This document shows, piece after piece, positions 53,359 to 64,000 of a stretch of DNA of 64,000 bases (its first letter is position 1; every line of letters starts with the position of its first letter). The position numbers and the translations under genes are program-made. The notes below the pieces were generated by a model. The model was not told the origin of the DNA and did no database searches. It saw only the letters and a list, made by a program, of their open reading frames with translations. This stretch comes from Aricia agestis (lineage: Eukaryota > Arthropoda > Insecta > Lepidoptera > Lycaenidae). The stretch lies in the NCBI RefSeq assembly GCF_905147365.1, contig NC_056428.1:14476001-14540000 (forward strand), written 5' to 3'.

Positions 53359-56300
53359 GCCCATAAGGACCGCGAGAGATAAAGATTAAGTCAAATTGGC
53401 TTCAAACCTCATACGGTAGCCAATATAGACCCTAACTTAAAATCAGTGAAATCTCCCAATTATGTCCACTTTCTTAGACCATTCTTCTGTCCGGCAGAAT
53501 ATATTATGGCGGCTGTAATGAATGGGGAGGAATTTGTGACCGCCACCTAACGCCGATGTCAAGTGTGATATACGGGGGGATGCATTTTTACATCTTCAAC
53601 ATTTTTTATTGATCATTCTCATCATTTTCTTTATTTTTACCCAAATAAGACGATTTAATTAGGAGCAAGGTAATTGATGGTAATTGGTAGTCTTTGTAAG
53701 TAAGTAAGTGTGTCCCCTTGTAGCGGCTAAACTACGCTGCTTCGGTTTTAGCAAATTAGGTGTAATTTCTTACCGTGGGTGTTATATAATTTTTTTATAT
53801 ATTTTTTGCGTTGTCGAATTTTTTTTAACTTAATAGGCCTCTTAAAAATGCTATTACTGAGTCAAAATTAAAATATTAAAGTGCAGTTTGATTTAATATA
53901 CAAATTATAACAATAAAAGAAGACAAAAGATAAGATAAAAGATAATCAAAATATAAAATCGTAACTTAATTTAAATATTATAATAACCAATACTGATTGT
54001 TAAGTTCTGATAATAACTCAATATGAAATCCTGCAAGTTAACGTCGTGGAATGTCTTTCATACTATTTTTAGACAACACACTCACACTCGGTACAGCCCT
54101 TTTGCCAGTGCGACTTGCAAATTGCAATCTTTAGGGATTCATCTTCGACGTTTTATGTTACTGTTAAGCTTGTGATTAAAATATATGTTATAAGGCTACT
54201 AAACATTAAAAATTATTAATAAATTAGTTATTTATTTACTTATTGTAATTAGTATTGTTCAAAAATGGTTTTTGTCCCAAATTATTTTATATTTAATGTA
54301 ATGTAATGTATTTACATACCTAATAAGTAATTTTTAAAATTTATTTAGATATATGGCATATTTCTCATGTATTTGAGATTTAAAAAATCTAAAATATATT
54401 ATATTTACTGACAATAATGTAACGATGACAAGAACAATAATAATTGTTTTTGTGTTGCTTTAAGGAACAGCCTGTATCACACGAACCCTTTCTTCGATGT
54501 TTTTTTCGATCAATCCTTTTTCCTTTTACGCCCATTACTTTTTTTTCTCGACTGGCTATCTTCGTTTTTTGTGGGGATCCCAAATTAATATAATGTTTTT
54601 TGTTGGCTATCGAAACAGGTTTAGTTTTTGGTGGGAAAGGTTTTAATGAAAGTTTTTTCGGTTTTGACCATAGATTATGTTTTTACTTTCGATTTCGTAT
54701 AGTTTATTTGTTGCTACTTGTTAGTGGGTCTTGTTGTTTTGTTGCTTATTTGATGTGATCGAAGCTTATTTGGTAAGAGATTTGACTTAAGTTTCGCATT
54801 TTATTTTTAAATATATATGCTCATATTGTCCCCTGTTAACATCTCCATCAAAATTTATTGGTTACCTGAATAAAGATTATTCTTTAGCCTTTCTCTCTTT
54901 TTCTACCAACCAACTTAAGCGCACTATTATATCTACCTGTTGTCAGTTATAGAAAAGTATTCTTAGGTCGTGATTCAGAGATGTAGAACTCCACTTAGGT
55001 ATTCTCTCAGTAGCACTTGTAGAGCTTTTTGTATGCTTTTGGTTTTAAGCTGCTCTACCGAAAAAGCCCAAAGCTATTATAGTGATATTATCTCCCCAAT
55101 ATTTATAACCAAAATATCGTGAGGCATTGTGTACCTAACGCTCGCGCCATTGTGGGTCCAAAATCTATGTTCGGATCTCGCGTTTTTAATCCCATAATAC
55201 TCTTTATCCGCGAATCTCGCCAAAACGCCAGACACAACGCATAAATCCTTATTTAAATATACGCATACACTTCCCGAGAAAAATGCAGTAAGTCCCAATA
55301 AAACCCAACCAAAAAGTCACCTTATGAATGCATGAATATGGATCATAACTTTTTCTTAGTTTTATTTCTGGATAATTAGTAAAAGGATGTAAGATGCTTC
55401 GACGTTGTTGGATATTGAGTTTTATGGGATAGTATTAGGGTGCAATTTGGAATGGTTTTCGGAGATGTTTTTATAGCAATAAATAAAGAAATATCGAAGT
55501 TGTGTCAACAGCGATGCATTCTTGTGAGCACACACAGGGGCGCTTGTGTGTGTGGACGCAAATACGTATTGGTAAATGTTGACTTGAGGACAGAGATTGG
55601 AGTCGTTTGCTCTTTTTTTTCAACTAGTACTTATTGAAAGTGGCTTATATTATCAGGCCTTGATTTGGATTGATATAAAGTATAACCTGAAATACCACAG
55701 CGAATTGAGTTCCTGAATTCAAAAATTTATGATTATGTTTACAAGAACATGAAAAAATTATTGCCCTGGCAAAAGAAATGACTTAACGTTCTCTATAAGC
55801 ATAATTTTGTATGCAATGTTTTTAAGTAACACGTTATCCACCATGCTTGCTACACCAAAAACTTTAGTCACAACCGTTTTAAATACCTGACAAGATGGAA
55901 GTTCTTCCCCCGCGATTTCCTAGGTCCTATGGGACCTAGGGGTTAGGTACTAAGTGCTACAACAACATAATTTATAATAGGCACTGTAAAACTTAGCGAA
56001 TGCCTGTAGCCAAAAGAACACAGGGAGTCTGAAATTTCAAGATAGTAACCACATCTAAGGTTTTAGCCTGTGAATTGTGATATAACGGTCAATCAGCTTA
56101 CAGATTGATATTAAAATTATTTTTCTTCGACAACATTTTTTTAATACACGGGCTTTGGCTACCACACACTGAATCTCCTGTGTCGCCAGAATCGACAGCA
56201 GTATCGAATCACTAAAACCCTTTTAAGCTACACATTTGGCACACATCTTTTTACCAAAAAAAAAGCAGATCCTCTCCACCCCACCCCCGTTCCTAGTAGC

Positions 56301-56645
56301 TGACCTTGAGTCGGGTTGACCCGTTCCCGCGAATCGCCGGGGAGCGCGCCGCACGCCTACTTAAATCCCATACAACTGGGTTAATGATCCCTGCCGCCTC
56401 ATCCGCTGCGCCATCTCTAATTTGCGCTAGCTTTAAGTTACACTCAAATGTCAAAACTTAATATAAAAATCCCTATTTCCCTTGGTCACGATATCATGTG
56501 TGATCTGAGAGCGGCTGGACCGATTTTAATTAAATTTGTCGTATATTTTTATTGAGAGATTTGATTTAATCAAGCGACGCTTATGCCTATTTCCCTTGCT
56601 CAAGTTATCCAGTGATATCTGGTCCGATTTTGATGAAATTTGTCT
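53359..56645. other. Long stretch without recognised genes
   Basis: About 3.3 kb, mostly AT-rich. It has low-complexity T-runs at 53795-53830 and 54535-54700, and a GC-rich patch at 56310-56420 (GCGAATCGCCGGGGAGCGCG). No open frame above about 75 codons shows a domain. Confidence 0.5.
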
Positions 56646-56646
56646 T

Positions 56647-56900
56647 ATACGGGGTGTTTCAAATAAGGTCTAGCGAGCCGAAAGGTGTGACTCAGAGGGT
56701 CATTCATAATACCTTTTGTTTCACGACTTTTGGAAATTCGCGAAAAAAAAAATGATTTTCCATAGTAAAAAAGTCACGTGACCAGCAAAGTTTCTAGTTG
56801 GAGAATCAATTTTTTTCCGAATTTCCAAAAGTCGCAGAACAAAAGATGTTCAGAGTGACCCCCTGAGTCTTACTATACCTTTTTTTAAACATTCTGTATA
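56647..56900. mobile_element. 254 bp MITE with long inverted ends and TA flanks
   Basis: TATACGGGGTGTTTCAAATA at the left and AAAACATTCTGTATA at the right are imperfectly inverted. Inner arms pair well: GACTCAGAGGGTCA with TGACCCCCTGAGTC, and CGACTTTTGGAAATTCG with CGAATTTCCAAAAGTCG. TA-flanked, GGGTGTTTC-type ends suggest a Tc1/mariner-like or related family. Confidence 0.8.
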
Positions 56901-58452
56901 ATATAGAGTAGGCTACGAGGAAGAGCTATTAGCTTCTTTACATCGTTGGAAAATGCACGGTTCCTGCAGCTCGGAACAGCAAGTATAATAATTTTGTGTA
57001 ATAACTATGAGCTTGTTACTAGAGTCAGGCGAAATTACACTTTTAGAACGCTGGTAGGCGTATATTAAAAATTATAAAATATAATAATAATATTATCTTG
57101 ATTTCAAGTTGTATGTTTATACAACTTGACCAATAGCCATATAAGAATCGTCTACTTGGACAGTCAGTATTCCATGTACTCTAAATAAAATAGGCATATA
57201 ACCACTCAATTTGGTTGGACTGCAATCACGCCATTCTGAAAGATGGACGGTACGACACTCTATATTAACTCTACCATAAGTTAATTAATGCAATTTTCAG
57301 AAGTTTTTAGTAATTTGAACTGTAAATAAAAAAATATTTGCTGTGCAAAATATCGATGCTCCTTACAACTTGCAAGTCCAAGCAAAGAGTTATTGAAAAA
57401 ATCCTTTAGATAGGACATATTATTGTGAAAAGACAGAAAATGAAGACTTGAAAATTTTTGTCACAAGAAAAATAAAGAGAAAACTTATTCTAAAAGAGTA
57501 CGATGAAGTCAACTAAAAATTTTTGGCAGTCTTTGTGCTATATTGTGTATGTATGTGTGTTCCAGGCCTAAAGTACAAATGCGATTTCAGCGAATGAAGA
57601 TTCAGAATTTCGTAAATGTCCTAGAGTTACTGACTTAATAATATGTTAAAATTATTATATAAGTATGTTTATTGATAATATTCATTTGAAAATGATTTCA
57701 TCCTAATCAGCCCAGCCGTAAGCTAATAAGAATGGAGGTTCGTTAGAAAAAATACAGAGAACTGACGTCTGACATCCTCGGTATGTAATAAATCTTTTAT
57801 CCTGTCAGAGTTTTTAATTTTTTCAAAACAAGAAAAGTTGTGGAGTAGACATTTTTTGTAGCTTTTTAATTTTTTTAGAACCCAGACAATATATTATTAT
57901 ATGTTATATGTTAAATGTATATAATATTATATGTTAAATGAACAAATATCTCTTCAATAATAAGCTATCCCAGAAGCTATAAAAGCAAGAAGAGTAAACA
58001 ACGTAACCGCCATGTAACCGCTTTTAAAAAAATGTAAGTTTATCAAGAAATCAAAACCACCACCTGTTGCTTTTTTGTCGCTATCATGATATTATAAACA
58101 GTATCTCAGTAACCGATATATAGAGGAAAGCATCGGCTTAACTTATTTAGTCATCGTTCTTAGTAAAAAGTAAAAATAGCCCAGCCAGACTCAGCATCAG
58201 AATCTCAAGGTTAAATCCTGACTCCTTGCGAGAGGGACGGACATATACGTCATACGCGGGACGGAAAGAGACAAAATCGTGTCTTCGTCCTTTGAAAAGG
58301 GAAAGTGGTATTGGTGAGAGTGAGATGAAAAAATGTCCGAAGGGTAGGGCGAGAGGGAATATGGTTATACACGTGGGTGTGAGAGGGATGGAAGACGGGA
58401 ACCGGTTAATTTTAAAGGGCTCGCGGACCACGATGTTAATTCTATATTGTTT
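56901..58452. other. No recognised gene
   Basis: AT-rich. Overlapping frames at 58147-58498 lie on both strands and lack family signatures. A local ATATTATATGTTA duplication is seen at 57890-57940. Confidence 0.5.
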
Positions 58453-58605
58453 ATTGTATACTTGTTGTTGCCCGCGACTTCGTTTACGCAGATGTTAGCG
58501 ACGGTATAAAGTATACATTTTTCATCATTATACAATATAATAACATGACAAGTTTCATGAAAATCGCTTAAGCAGTTTCAGCGCAAAAACGCGAGTTTGG
58601 GACTT
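58453..58605 (-). mobile_element. Helitron 3' end, minus strand, degraded
   Basis: TTGTTGCCCGCGACTTCG is the complement of CGAAGTCGCGGGCAACA. The terminal CTAG has mutated (ACTTGT). Body phrases ACAAGTTTCATGAAAATCGC and TAAGCAGTTTCAGCG follow. Confidence 0.65.
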
Positions 58606-58830
58606 AAGAGAAAATAACTATCCAATGGATATACAAAAATATCCTTCTTTAAAATAATCATAAGTCTTCATGTAACTACTAATATGTATATTTTGAATTC
58701 AACGGAAGTCAGGCTTCTATGCTAACTTTTCACAGCGATCGGTTTCGATTGCAGACTTGACGCAAGTTTTAAAAAGTTTTCAAGACGTTTGCTCCTAAAA
58801 ACTCTTTAAAATTTGTAAAATATTAATAAA

Positions 58831-59182
58831 CTAGCGACCCGCCCCGGCGTCGCAAGAGTAAAAATATATAACCACTGAAAAAATGATTAAAATGGATAGC
58901 CTTCACGTGGTCTACTTCTTATCTTTGCCAAATAACATAAAAATTGCTCCAGTAGTTCGCGAGATAAGCCCTTTCAAATAATTTCCCCCGTTTTTTACAT
59001 ATTCTCCTATTAGTCTTTATTAGCGTGATAAAATATAGCCTATAGCCTTCCTCATTAAATGGGATATCTAATACTGAAATAATTTTTCAAATCGGACCAG
59101 TAGTTCCTGAGATTAGCGCGTTCAAGTTAGCCCTTTCAAATAATATTCCCCGTTTTTTTCCACATTTTCCTCTTGTTTTTGT
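58831..59182 (-). mobile_element. Helitron family A, 5' truncated, minus strand
   Basis: CTAG at 58831-58834 with GCGACCCGCCCCGGCGTCGC as terminal hairpin; the body contains the complements of AATAGTC, TATAGGCTATATTTTATCAC and CTCAGGAACTACTGGTCCG as in 38586-39235. The 5' end is replaced by unrelated sequence after CCACATTTTCCTC. Confidence 0.75.
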
Positions 59183-59199
59183 CTAGGTTTTGAGGATGA

Positions 59200-60045
59200 T
59201 GATGATGAAGATCTGCCGCGCCGCGCCGGTCTTCTGTCGATCAAGTCACGTAACTCACAAAGGAGTTAAAAAAATTTACCCACCCCAAATAAATGAACAA
59301 CGCCAATAAAGAAATTATCAAAATATTTTTTTTACGTTGAAGAGATTCTCAATAATGATGATCAGCTGATGATTATGATAGGTTATTTAATGTGATGGTG
59401 ATCAGCTCCATGGTAATAAAGGTATATCGAAGGAGGTGATGATCAGCGCTAGGATGATGAAAGGATACTCAATGATAATGATTAGAATCTATAAAGATGA
59501 GTGTTAGAGTGTGTGAAGATGGTGGTGATCAGCACCATGATGATGAAGGGATATTCAGGTTGAAGGTGATCAGCTCAATGTAGATAAAAGGATATTTAAG
59601 GTGATGGTGATCGGATCTAAGATGATAAAAGAATATTCAAGGTGGTGACTGGTGATAATCAGAGCCAGGATGATGAAGGGTTATTGAAGATGGCAGTAAT
59701 CAGATACATTATGACGAAGGAATATGCAACGTGATGATGATCAATCCATGATGAAGATAATATATATTTTAAGGTGGTGGTGATCAGCTCAATGATGATG
59801 ATAGGATATTCAAGGTGATGGTGATCGGGTCCATAATGGTGATAGTAAATTCAAGGTGATGGTGATAAGCGCCATGATGATGAGTGTCAAAGTGAGTCAA
59901 GAAGGTGGTTATCAGATCCATGATGATGATGGTATGTATATTTAAAGTAGTGGTGACCAGCGCCATAATGATGAATGGATGTTCAAGGTAACGTTGATGA
60001 TGATGGAATATTCAAGGTGATAGTGGTCGGTTTGATGATGATGAG
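59200..60045. repeat. Degenerate minisatellite, GGTGATGGTGATCAGC..CATGATGATG
   Basis: At least ten units of roughly 55-65 bases share the order AAGGTGATGGTGATCAG, ATGATGATGA, GGATATTCA. Units vary in length and base, so the array is old. The His/Thr/Ile-rich minus frame here is the translated repeat. Confidence 0.85.
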
Positions 60046-60060
60046 TGTGTGAGAGGCCAT

Positions 60061-61900
60061 CACACAACAAAAGCCTGCACGGGTTTAATTACCCTATAAG
60101 TTAGGTCGCGTGCACACTGCTTAGTATGGAGAGGTGTCTTTGGAGGTGTCGTTCAATTACTTATCTTGATTTTTGCGCTAAAGCAGTGAAACATCAGAGT
60201 GGATGTTATTACTGTGTCGTGTTGTGTGAGAAAAATAATTATTTACTATGTTTATTGACTCATAAGTTATTCATATTAAATTAAAAACACTTTCTTTTGA
60301 TCAATGAAATTATATAATAAATAGCCCTCAAAAAATAGCGGCCAACTAATACGAGTAGAAGTCTTCGAAGTTTAAAGTTACCGCGAATAGACGAAGATAG
60401 GTATAGGACTTTGTTTATTTATTTATTATAGCTGGCTCATAAAATTGTGTATAATTATTAGTTAACCCAGCGAATGTTTTAAATATTGCACTCGTTAGGT
60501 ATGTTTTATTTAGTCACATAGGTTATAGACTATAGGTACAAACATGAAAAGGACTAGTAAAAATATGAAAAAAGAAAGTCAAATGATAGAGAACACAATA
60601 TAATATTGCTACATTGTTGCAATTTTTATACCACAAACAAAAAAAAAATAAACAGTGTGCACATCTCCTTACGTTTCGAGGGCAATGGCCCAGCTTCCCT
60701 GACTAAAATTATTTTCGCATTAGTGATACTAAAGAACTGGAGCAGAATCCAGACTAGACTTAACTGTGTCCATGGTGAGCTGGCTGTGGGAATATCACGG
60801 AAATTGTACCAGCCCCAAAATATGGCATAGTTAAACGTGGTTTAACCGTTAGTTAAAGTTACGTAACATTGTGAAAACCGATGCGTTGGTAAGATTATTT
60901 TTTGTGAGTTCAGAGTACATTTGAAATGAAAAGTGTTTTTACTCCGTTCTTCATCAAACTAATATGCCTGCTGGCATTAACCATTGTAGTTATTGGTCAA
61001 TACGTGACATTTAAATTGGTAGCACTATAGTCGCCTACTGTACTATTCTAAACTTCGATATTTTATTAAAATCAAGATATGCCTCTATTCATTCCTGACA
61101 TGAATTTTATTTTCGCGTTTTAGCTGTCATTTTATAGTTTACTCCCTTATTCGGAGCCTGAGGTCCTCAAATACTGCAAGCGATTCGGCTGGACCTCTAC
61201 TCTCTATCTCTGCTAAATAATGAAAATATAATATCTTCAGATGCTTTATAGGAGTCGTTATTTTACCTATTAGTTGCATGAAACCCCTACAAGAACAATA
61301 CAAACGCTCGTTCGCGCAATAGTAACCAGGCGAGTCAAAAAAGAAGATAGGTACTTGACACTGAACTCGCCTCGAACGGCCTTGCTACAAAAAACCAAAA
61401 AACACCCGCTCCTGACCTACATACGAATAAAATAACGAATAATAAAACCAAATAATAATAAAAGAGGACGCTGAGACGAAAATAAAAATAATAATCGACA
61501 GATTACGGTTACTGGCGTTTTTCATTCACGCTCCGGTAAGATAGTTCTCTTTTTAGAAGACGCTGTACGTGGCGCGAACTCGCGTTCGTTTTTTGAAATC
61601 ATTTCTCGAATATGGAGCGTCGTTTTTATCGTTTTCCCGGGCTTTCGGCCCGACCCATTCAAGTTTTTTTTTATTTTGAAACAATTACTCGGGTTTGTTT
61701 TTTTTTCTTGCGTAACCGTAAGGAGAATCTTTTTATTAGGCTTGCGGCTGTATAATAAACGTTTTGGCATGCAGTCCACGCATTGAAGAAATATTTCGCA
61801 CTTATACGTGTCCGGGGCCTTTCCTTTTACAATGTTTTTCTGGATTTTTTCATTAGTATTCACTCTTTTTCCACTTATCATCTATACTTTTTGATACTGA
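60061..61900. other. No recognised gene
   Basis: AT-rich. A 119-codon Lys/Arg-rich minus-strand frame (61522-61881) is the longest here. It has no domain I recognise, and I do not call it a gene. Confidence 0.45.
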
Positions 61901-62129
61901 TGCCTGTTTTCACCAACGGTCTCCTAACGCTAAGTGTTCCCTAGCGATCTTTGCGGGTCAAAAACACTCTTAAAACAAACACATTTAAAAAAAAGTAATA
62001 TTTTGCAAAAGTTCTTACGCCCTAAGGACGAACGTGACACACAAAATTCGTGAAATCTTGAAGGATATGTACCATTAATGGCCGCTAGAGGACTACTTAG
62101 CGTTAGGAGGCGATTGGTGAAAACAGGCA
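61901..62129. mobile_element. 229 bp MITE with TGCCTGTTTTCACCAA ends
   Basis: TGCCTGTTTTCACCAA at the left and TTGGTGAAAACAGGCA at the right are perfectly inverted, continuing imperfectly through CTCCTAACGCTAAGT / ACTTAGCGTTAGGAG. Flanks TGA and TTA may be a decayed 3 bp duplication. Confidence 0.88.
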
Positions 62130-62144
62130 TTAGTTTCATATTAA

Positions 62145-63460
62145 CCCGGCGTCATGGGGGTTGGGTCTGTGAGACCCATCACTTTTTATTTCACTTGTAA
62201 TTCAGTTACCATGCGTTCGGCGTTGCCAAATTTCTCAATAGCTAGATCTGTTGAGTTGGTCTATGAGCCACAGGTAACGCGTTAGTCTTGCGACGGCCGC
62301 AGCGGTAGTAACAGGGGCCCAAAGTTGCATAAGGTATGTGAGACCCATCCCCGCAGTCAGTGTAACAATTTCGGGACATCTTACGCAGACATTATTTTAA
62401 TAATTATCAGTGTTTTAACATTTTATTTTGTATTTTTGTTGTATTTTACAATAAAATTAGATGATTTATAGTTAAATGTATTTTATTTTTTGTAGGTACT
62501 TCCTTAATTACTTTTTTTGCGTTTTTTGTAGGTACTTGAAGTATTTTAATCTTTTGATCGTGGATTCTTGGAAATCTATTGTTATTCTATTGCTGTCGCG
62601 ATCACCTGTGATCTTATGGCGCTTGATAGGTTAATCTCAAAATGGATCGAGAAGAGGCAGAACGACAACGCATTCTTTCAATTTTACAAGAGTTGGAACT
62701 CGGACTCTGATTCTACCTCGTCAGACCAGGAAATATGCGAAGCAGAAGATCACTTGAGTAAACGTAGTAATCCTAGTGACACAGAGCAAGATATCTCTGA
62801 CGATGATGACATTCCACTGTCTTCGCTTGCGGGTAGAAATCGATTGTCGGAAGAACATTGTACACCTGAATCGGCCAGTTCTTGACAAAGGTACAATTTG
62901 GTACAAGACGCCTATTGAAAAATTTGTTGGTGAATCTTCAGGGGAACCTCCGGTAAAGAAGCCGAATATTTGCAAAAGATGTTAAGACTGGCCAGCCAAA
63001 AAAGACCGTAAAACGAATTATTACACTTGCGAAAGTTTCAACTTGCACCAAACACATTTGCTCAGAACATGTTGTACCTTTCTGTGCTGATTGTACCAAA
63101 GATAATGATTAGATGTGATTATATGTTATTTTTTTATAAAAATATTTTAGTATTCTTTAAATAAGTGCCATTAAAAAATTAAAACTGATTGTTAATATGT
63201 AATAGAGAAACATTTAAGTAGAGGAGAAATAGTTTGTTGACTTTTGTCGTTCTTTTTTTAAAGCTCTATTAAATATGGTTAAAAATTATATAATATATTT
63301 TTGTTTCAATAATTCATATAAATACATAATGAACTTAATATAAACATATAAAATAAATTGATTATTATAAAAGGTTGGACTAATTTTGATATCTAACACA
63401 CGGGTATGTAAGACCCACTCCAACGTCCGCGTAACACTTTTCTGCCCCCATGACGCCGGG
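62145..63460 (+). mobile_element. 1.3 kb piggyBac-like element with perfect TIRs
   Basis: TTAA at 62141-62144 and 63461-63464. CCCGGCGTCATGGGGG and CCCCCATGACGCCGGG are perfect 16 bp inverted repeats. The subterminal motif GGGT.TGT.AGACCCA occurs at 62163, in a variant at 62335, and inverted-side at 63402, a likely transposase-binding repeat that can form a small hairpin. Inside are the two ends of a transposase gene without its core. Intact termini mean it could be mobilised in trans. Confidence 0.92.
62642..63112 (+). pseudogene. piggyBac-like transposase, N- and C-terminal remnants
   Basis: Starting at ATG 62642 the reading is MDREEAERQRIL. After a shift near 62697 comes an acidic Ser/Asp region (SDSDSTSSDQE, DTEQDISDDDDIP), typical of piggyBac N termini. 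A second shift near 62885 gives KGTIWYKTPIEKF and NICKRC, then one stop and DRKTNYYTCES. A third shift gives CTKHICSEHVVPFCADC, ending at TAG 63110-63112. The closing CxxC..CxxHxC..CxxC pattern is the cysteine-rich DNA-binding domain of piggyBac transposases. The DDD catalytic core, several hundred residues, is absent, so the gene is an internal-deletion relic with three frameshifts and one stop. It could not cut DNA; a product that still bound the ends might act as a repressor, but that is speculation. Confidence 0.75.
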
Positions 63461-63464
63461 TTAA

Positions 63465-64000
63465 GCAATACATAATATTATATTATGAAGTTTTTAAATA
63501 GACTTTTATCAAGGTCCTAACCGATACAATAGAAAAGTATTGAGTTAGGCGTCAGCAAAAGATATTACTACTGGAATATAAAAGAAGCTCAACTGACATA
63601 ATATAAGCTAAACCAAGATTTTATTGATATTTTGCACAATTGCACTTTGCACAAAGGTACTTAATAAACTCTAAACTATCGTGAAAGTTGATTTCACAAC
63701 AGTTTAGAGTTAGACTTAGGAAGTGAATATTTCCCAAGTATTTTTTTTTTTACTTTTTCTACAATCCAATGACTAGACCGTTCCGGTGGTCGGGCCGCAG
63801 AAAGTTTTGTGTGGCGTTTTTGTCTTAGTCTCTATTTCACAATTACCTTGGTTACCTTAGTACCTTGCTTGTACTATCAGAAAAATTATTTCATAGGCTA
63901 GATGGCAATTATATATAATTTGGTTGGGTTGGCTCGGTTTGGCTCTACATAACTCGACCAAATTACGTACAAATAGTTGTAGTGTGGTTCACTTTCCCGT
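63465..64000. other. No gene; short hairpin at 63668-63708
   Basis: CTCTAAACTATCGTGAAAGT pairs imperfectly with TTTCACAACAGTTTAGAG around a short loop. No other feature. Confidence 0.5.

Noticed and set aside
59784..59966. His/Thr-rich minus-strand frame
   Set aside because: Translated minisatellite.
61522..61881. 119-codon basic minus-strand protein
   Set aside because: Low-complexity Lys/Arg-rich sequence with no motif, no supporting context and no splice evidence.

Overview
This window is AT-rich, intron- and gene-poor nuclear DNA from an insect, almost certainly a lepidopteran (moth or butterfly). The case rests on its repeats: Helitrons that begin TCTATACTAATATTATAAA and end in a GC hairpin plus CTAGT, tRNA-headed SINEs, Bm1-like 3' tails, a CR1/Jockey-group LINE ending in a TTCTTACGCCGGTTCTTC tail, and many fold-back MITEs. 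I find no convincing host protein-coding exon, no true tRNA or rRNA gene and no CRISPR array. Almost every open frame here is transposon-derived, lies in a simple repeat, or is chance.

Layout. 0-10.5 kb: fold-back MITEs, a 122-130 bp tandem array running into a TGTCG satellite, a 410 bp hairpin element and a small Helitron. 10.85-14.4 kb: a nearly complete LINE (endonuclease plus reverse transcriptase) whose single long frame is broken only by a 212 bp tandem duplication. 14.4-31.9 kb: SINE, Helitron and MITE debris, including an ancient tandem duplication (23.56-24.71 kb) followed by a strongly structured 170 bp segment. 31.9-34.6 kb: a nest of TTAA-flanked elements, one a piggyBac-like element inserted in a SINE. 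36.46-43.18 kb: a DIRS-like tyrosine-recombinase retrotransposon on the minus strand, with inverted terminal repeats, an internal complementary region, and remnants of gag, RT, RNase H and recombinase. It carries a SINE and a Helitron inserted inside it. 43.4-44.3 kb: possible PIF/Harbinger remnants. 45-52.1 kb: Helitrons, a hAT MITE, fold-back MITEs and a SINE. 52.1-60 kb: tandem repeats and a degenerate GATGATG-type minisatellite. 61.9-63.5 kb: a MITE followed by a second piggyBac-like element with perfect 16 bp terminal repeats, TTAA duplications and an internally deleted transposase.

There is no host pathway to describe; the biology is transposon nesting. Younger elements cut older ones, so relative ages can be read directly. 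The items most worth a second look are the DIRS-like element (nearly identical terminal repeats around decayed coding DNA, with a visible circle-junction copy), the LINE with one frame-breaking duplication, the cluster of at least six TTAA-flanked elements, and the hairpin-rich segment at 24.76-24.93 kb.
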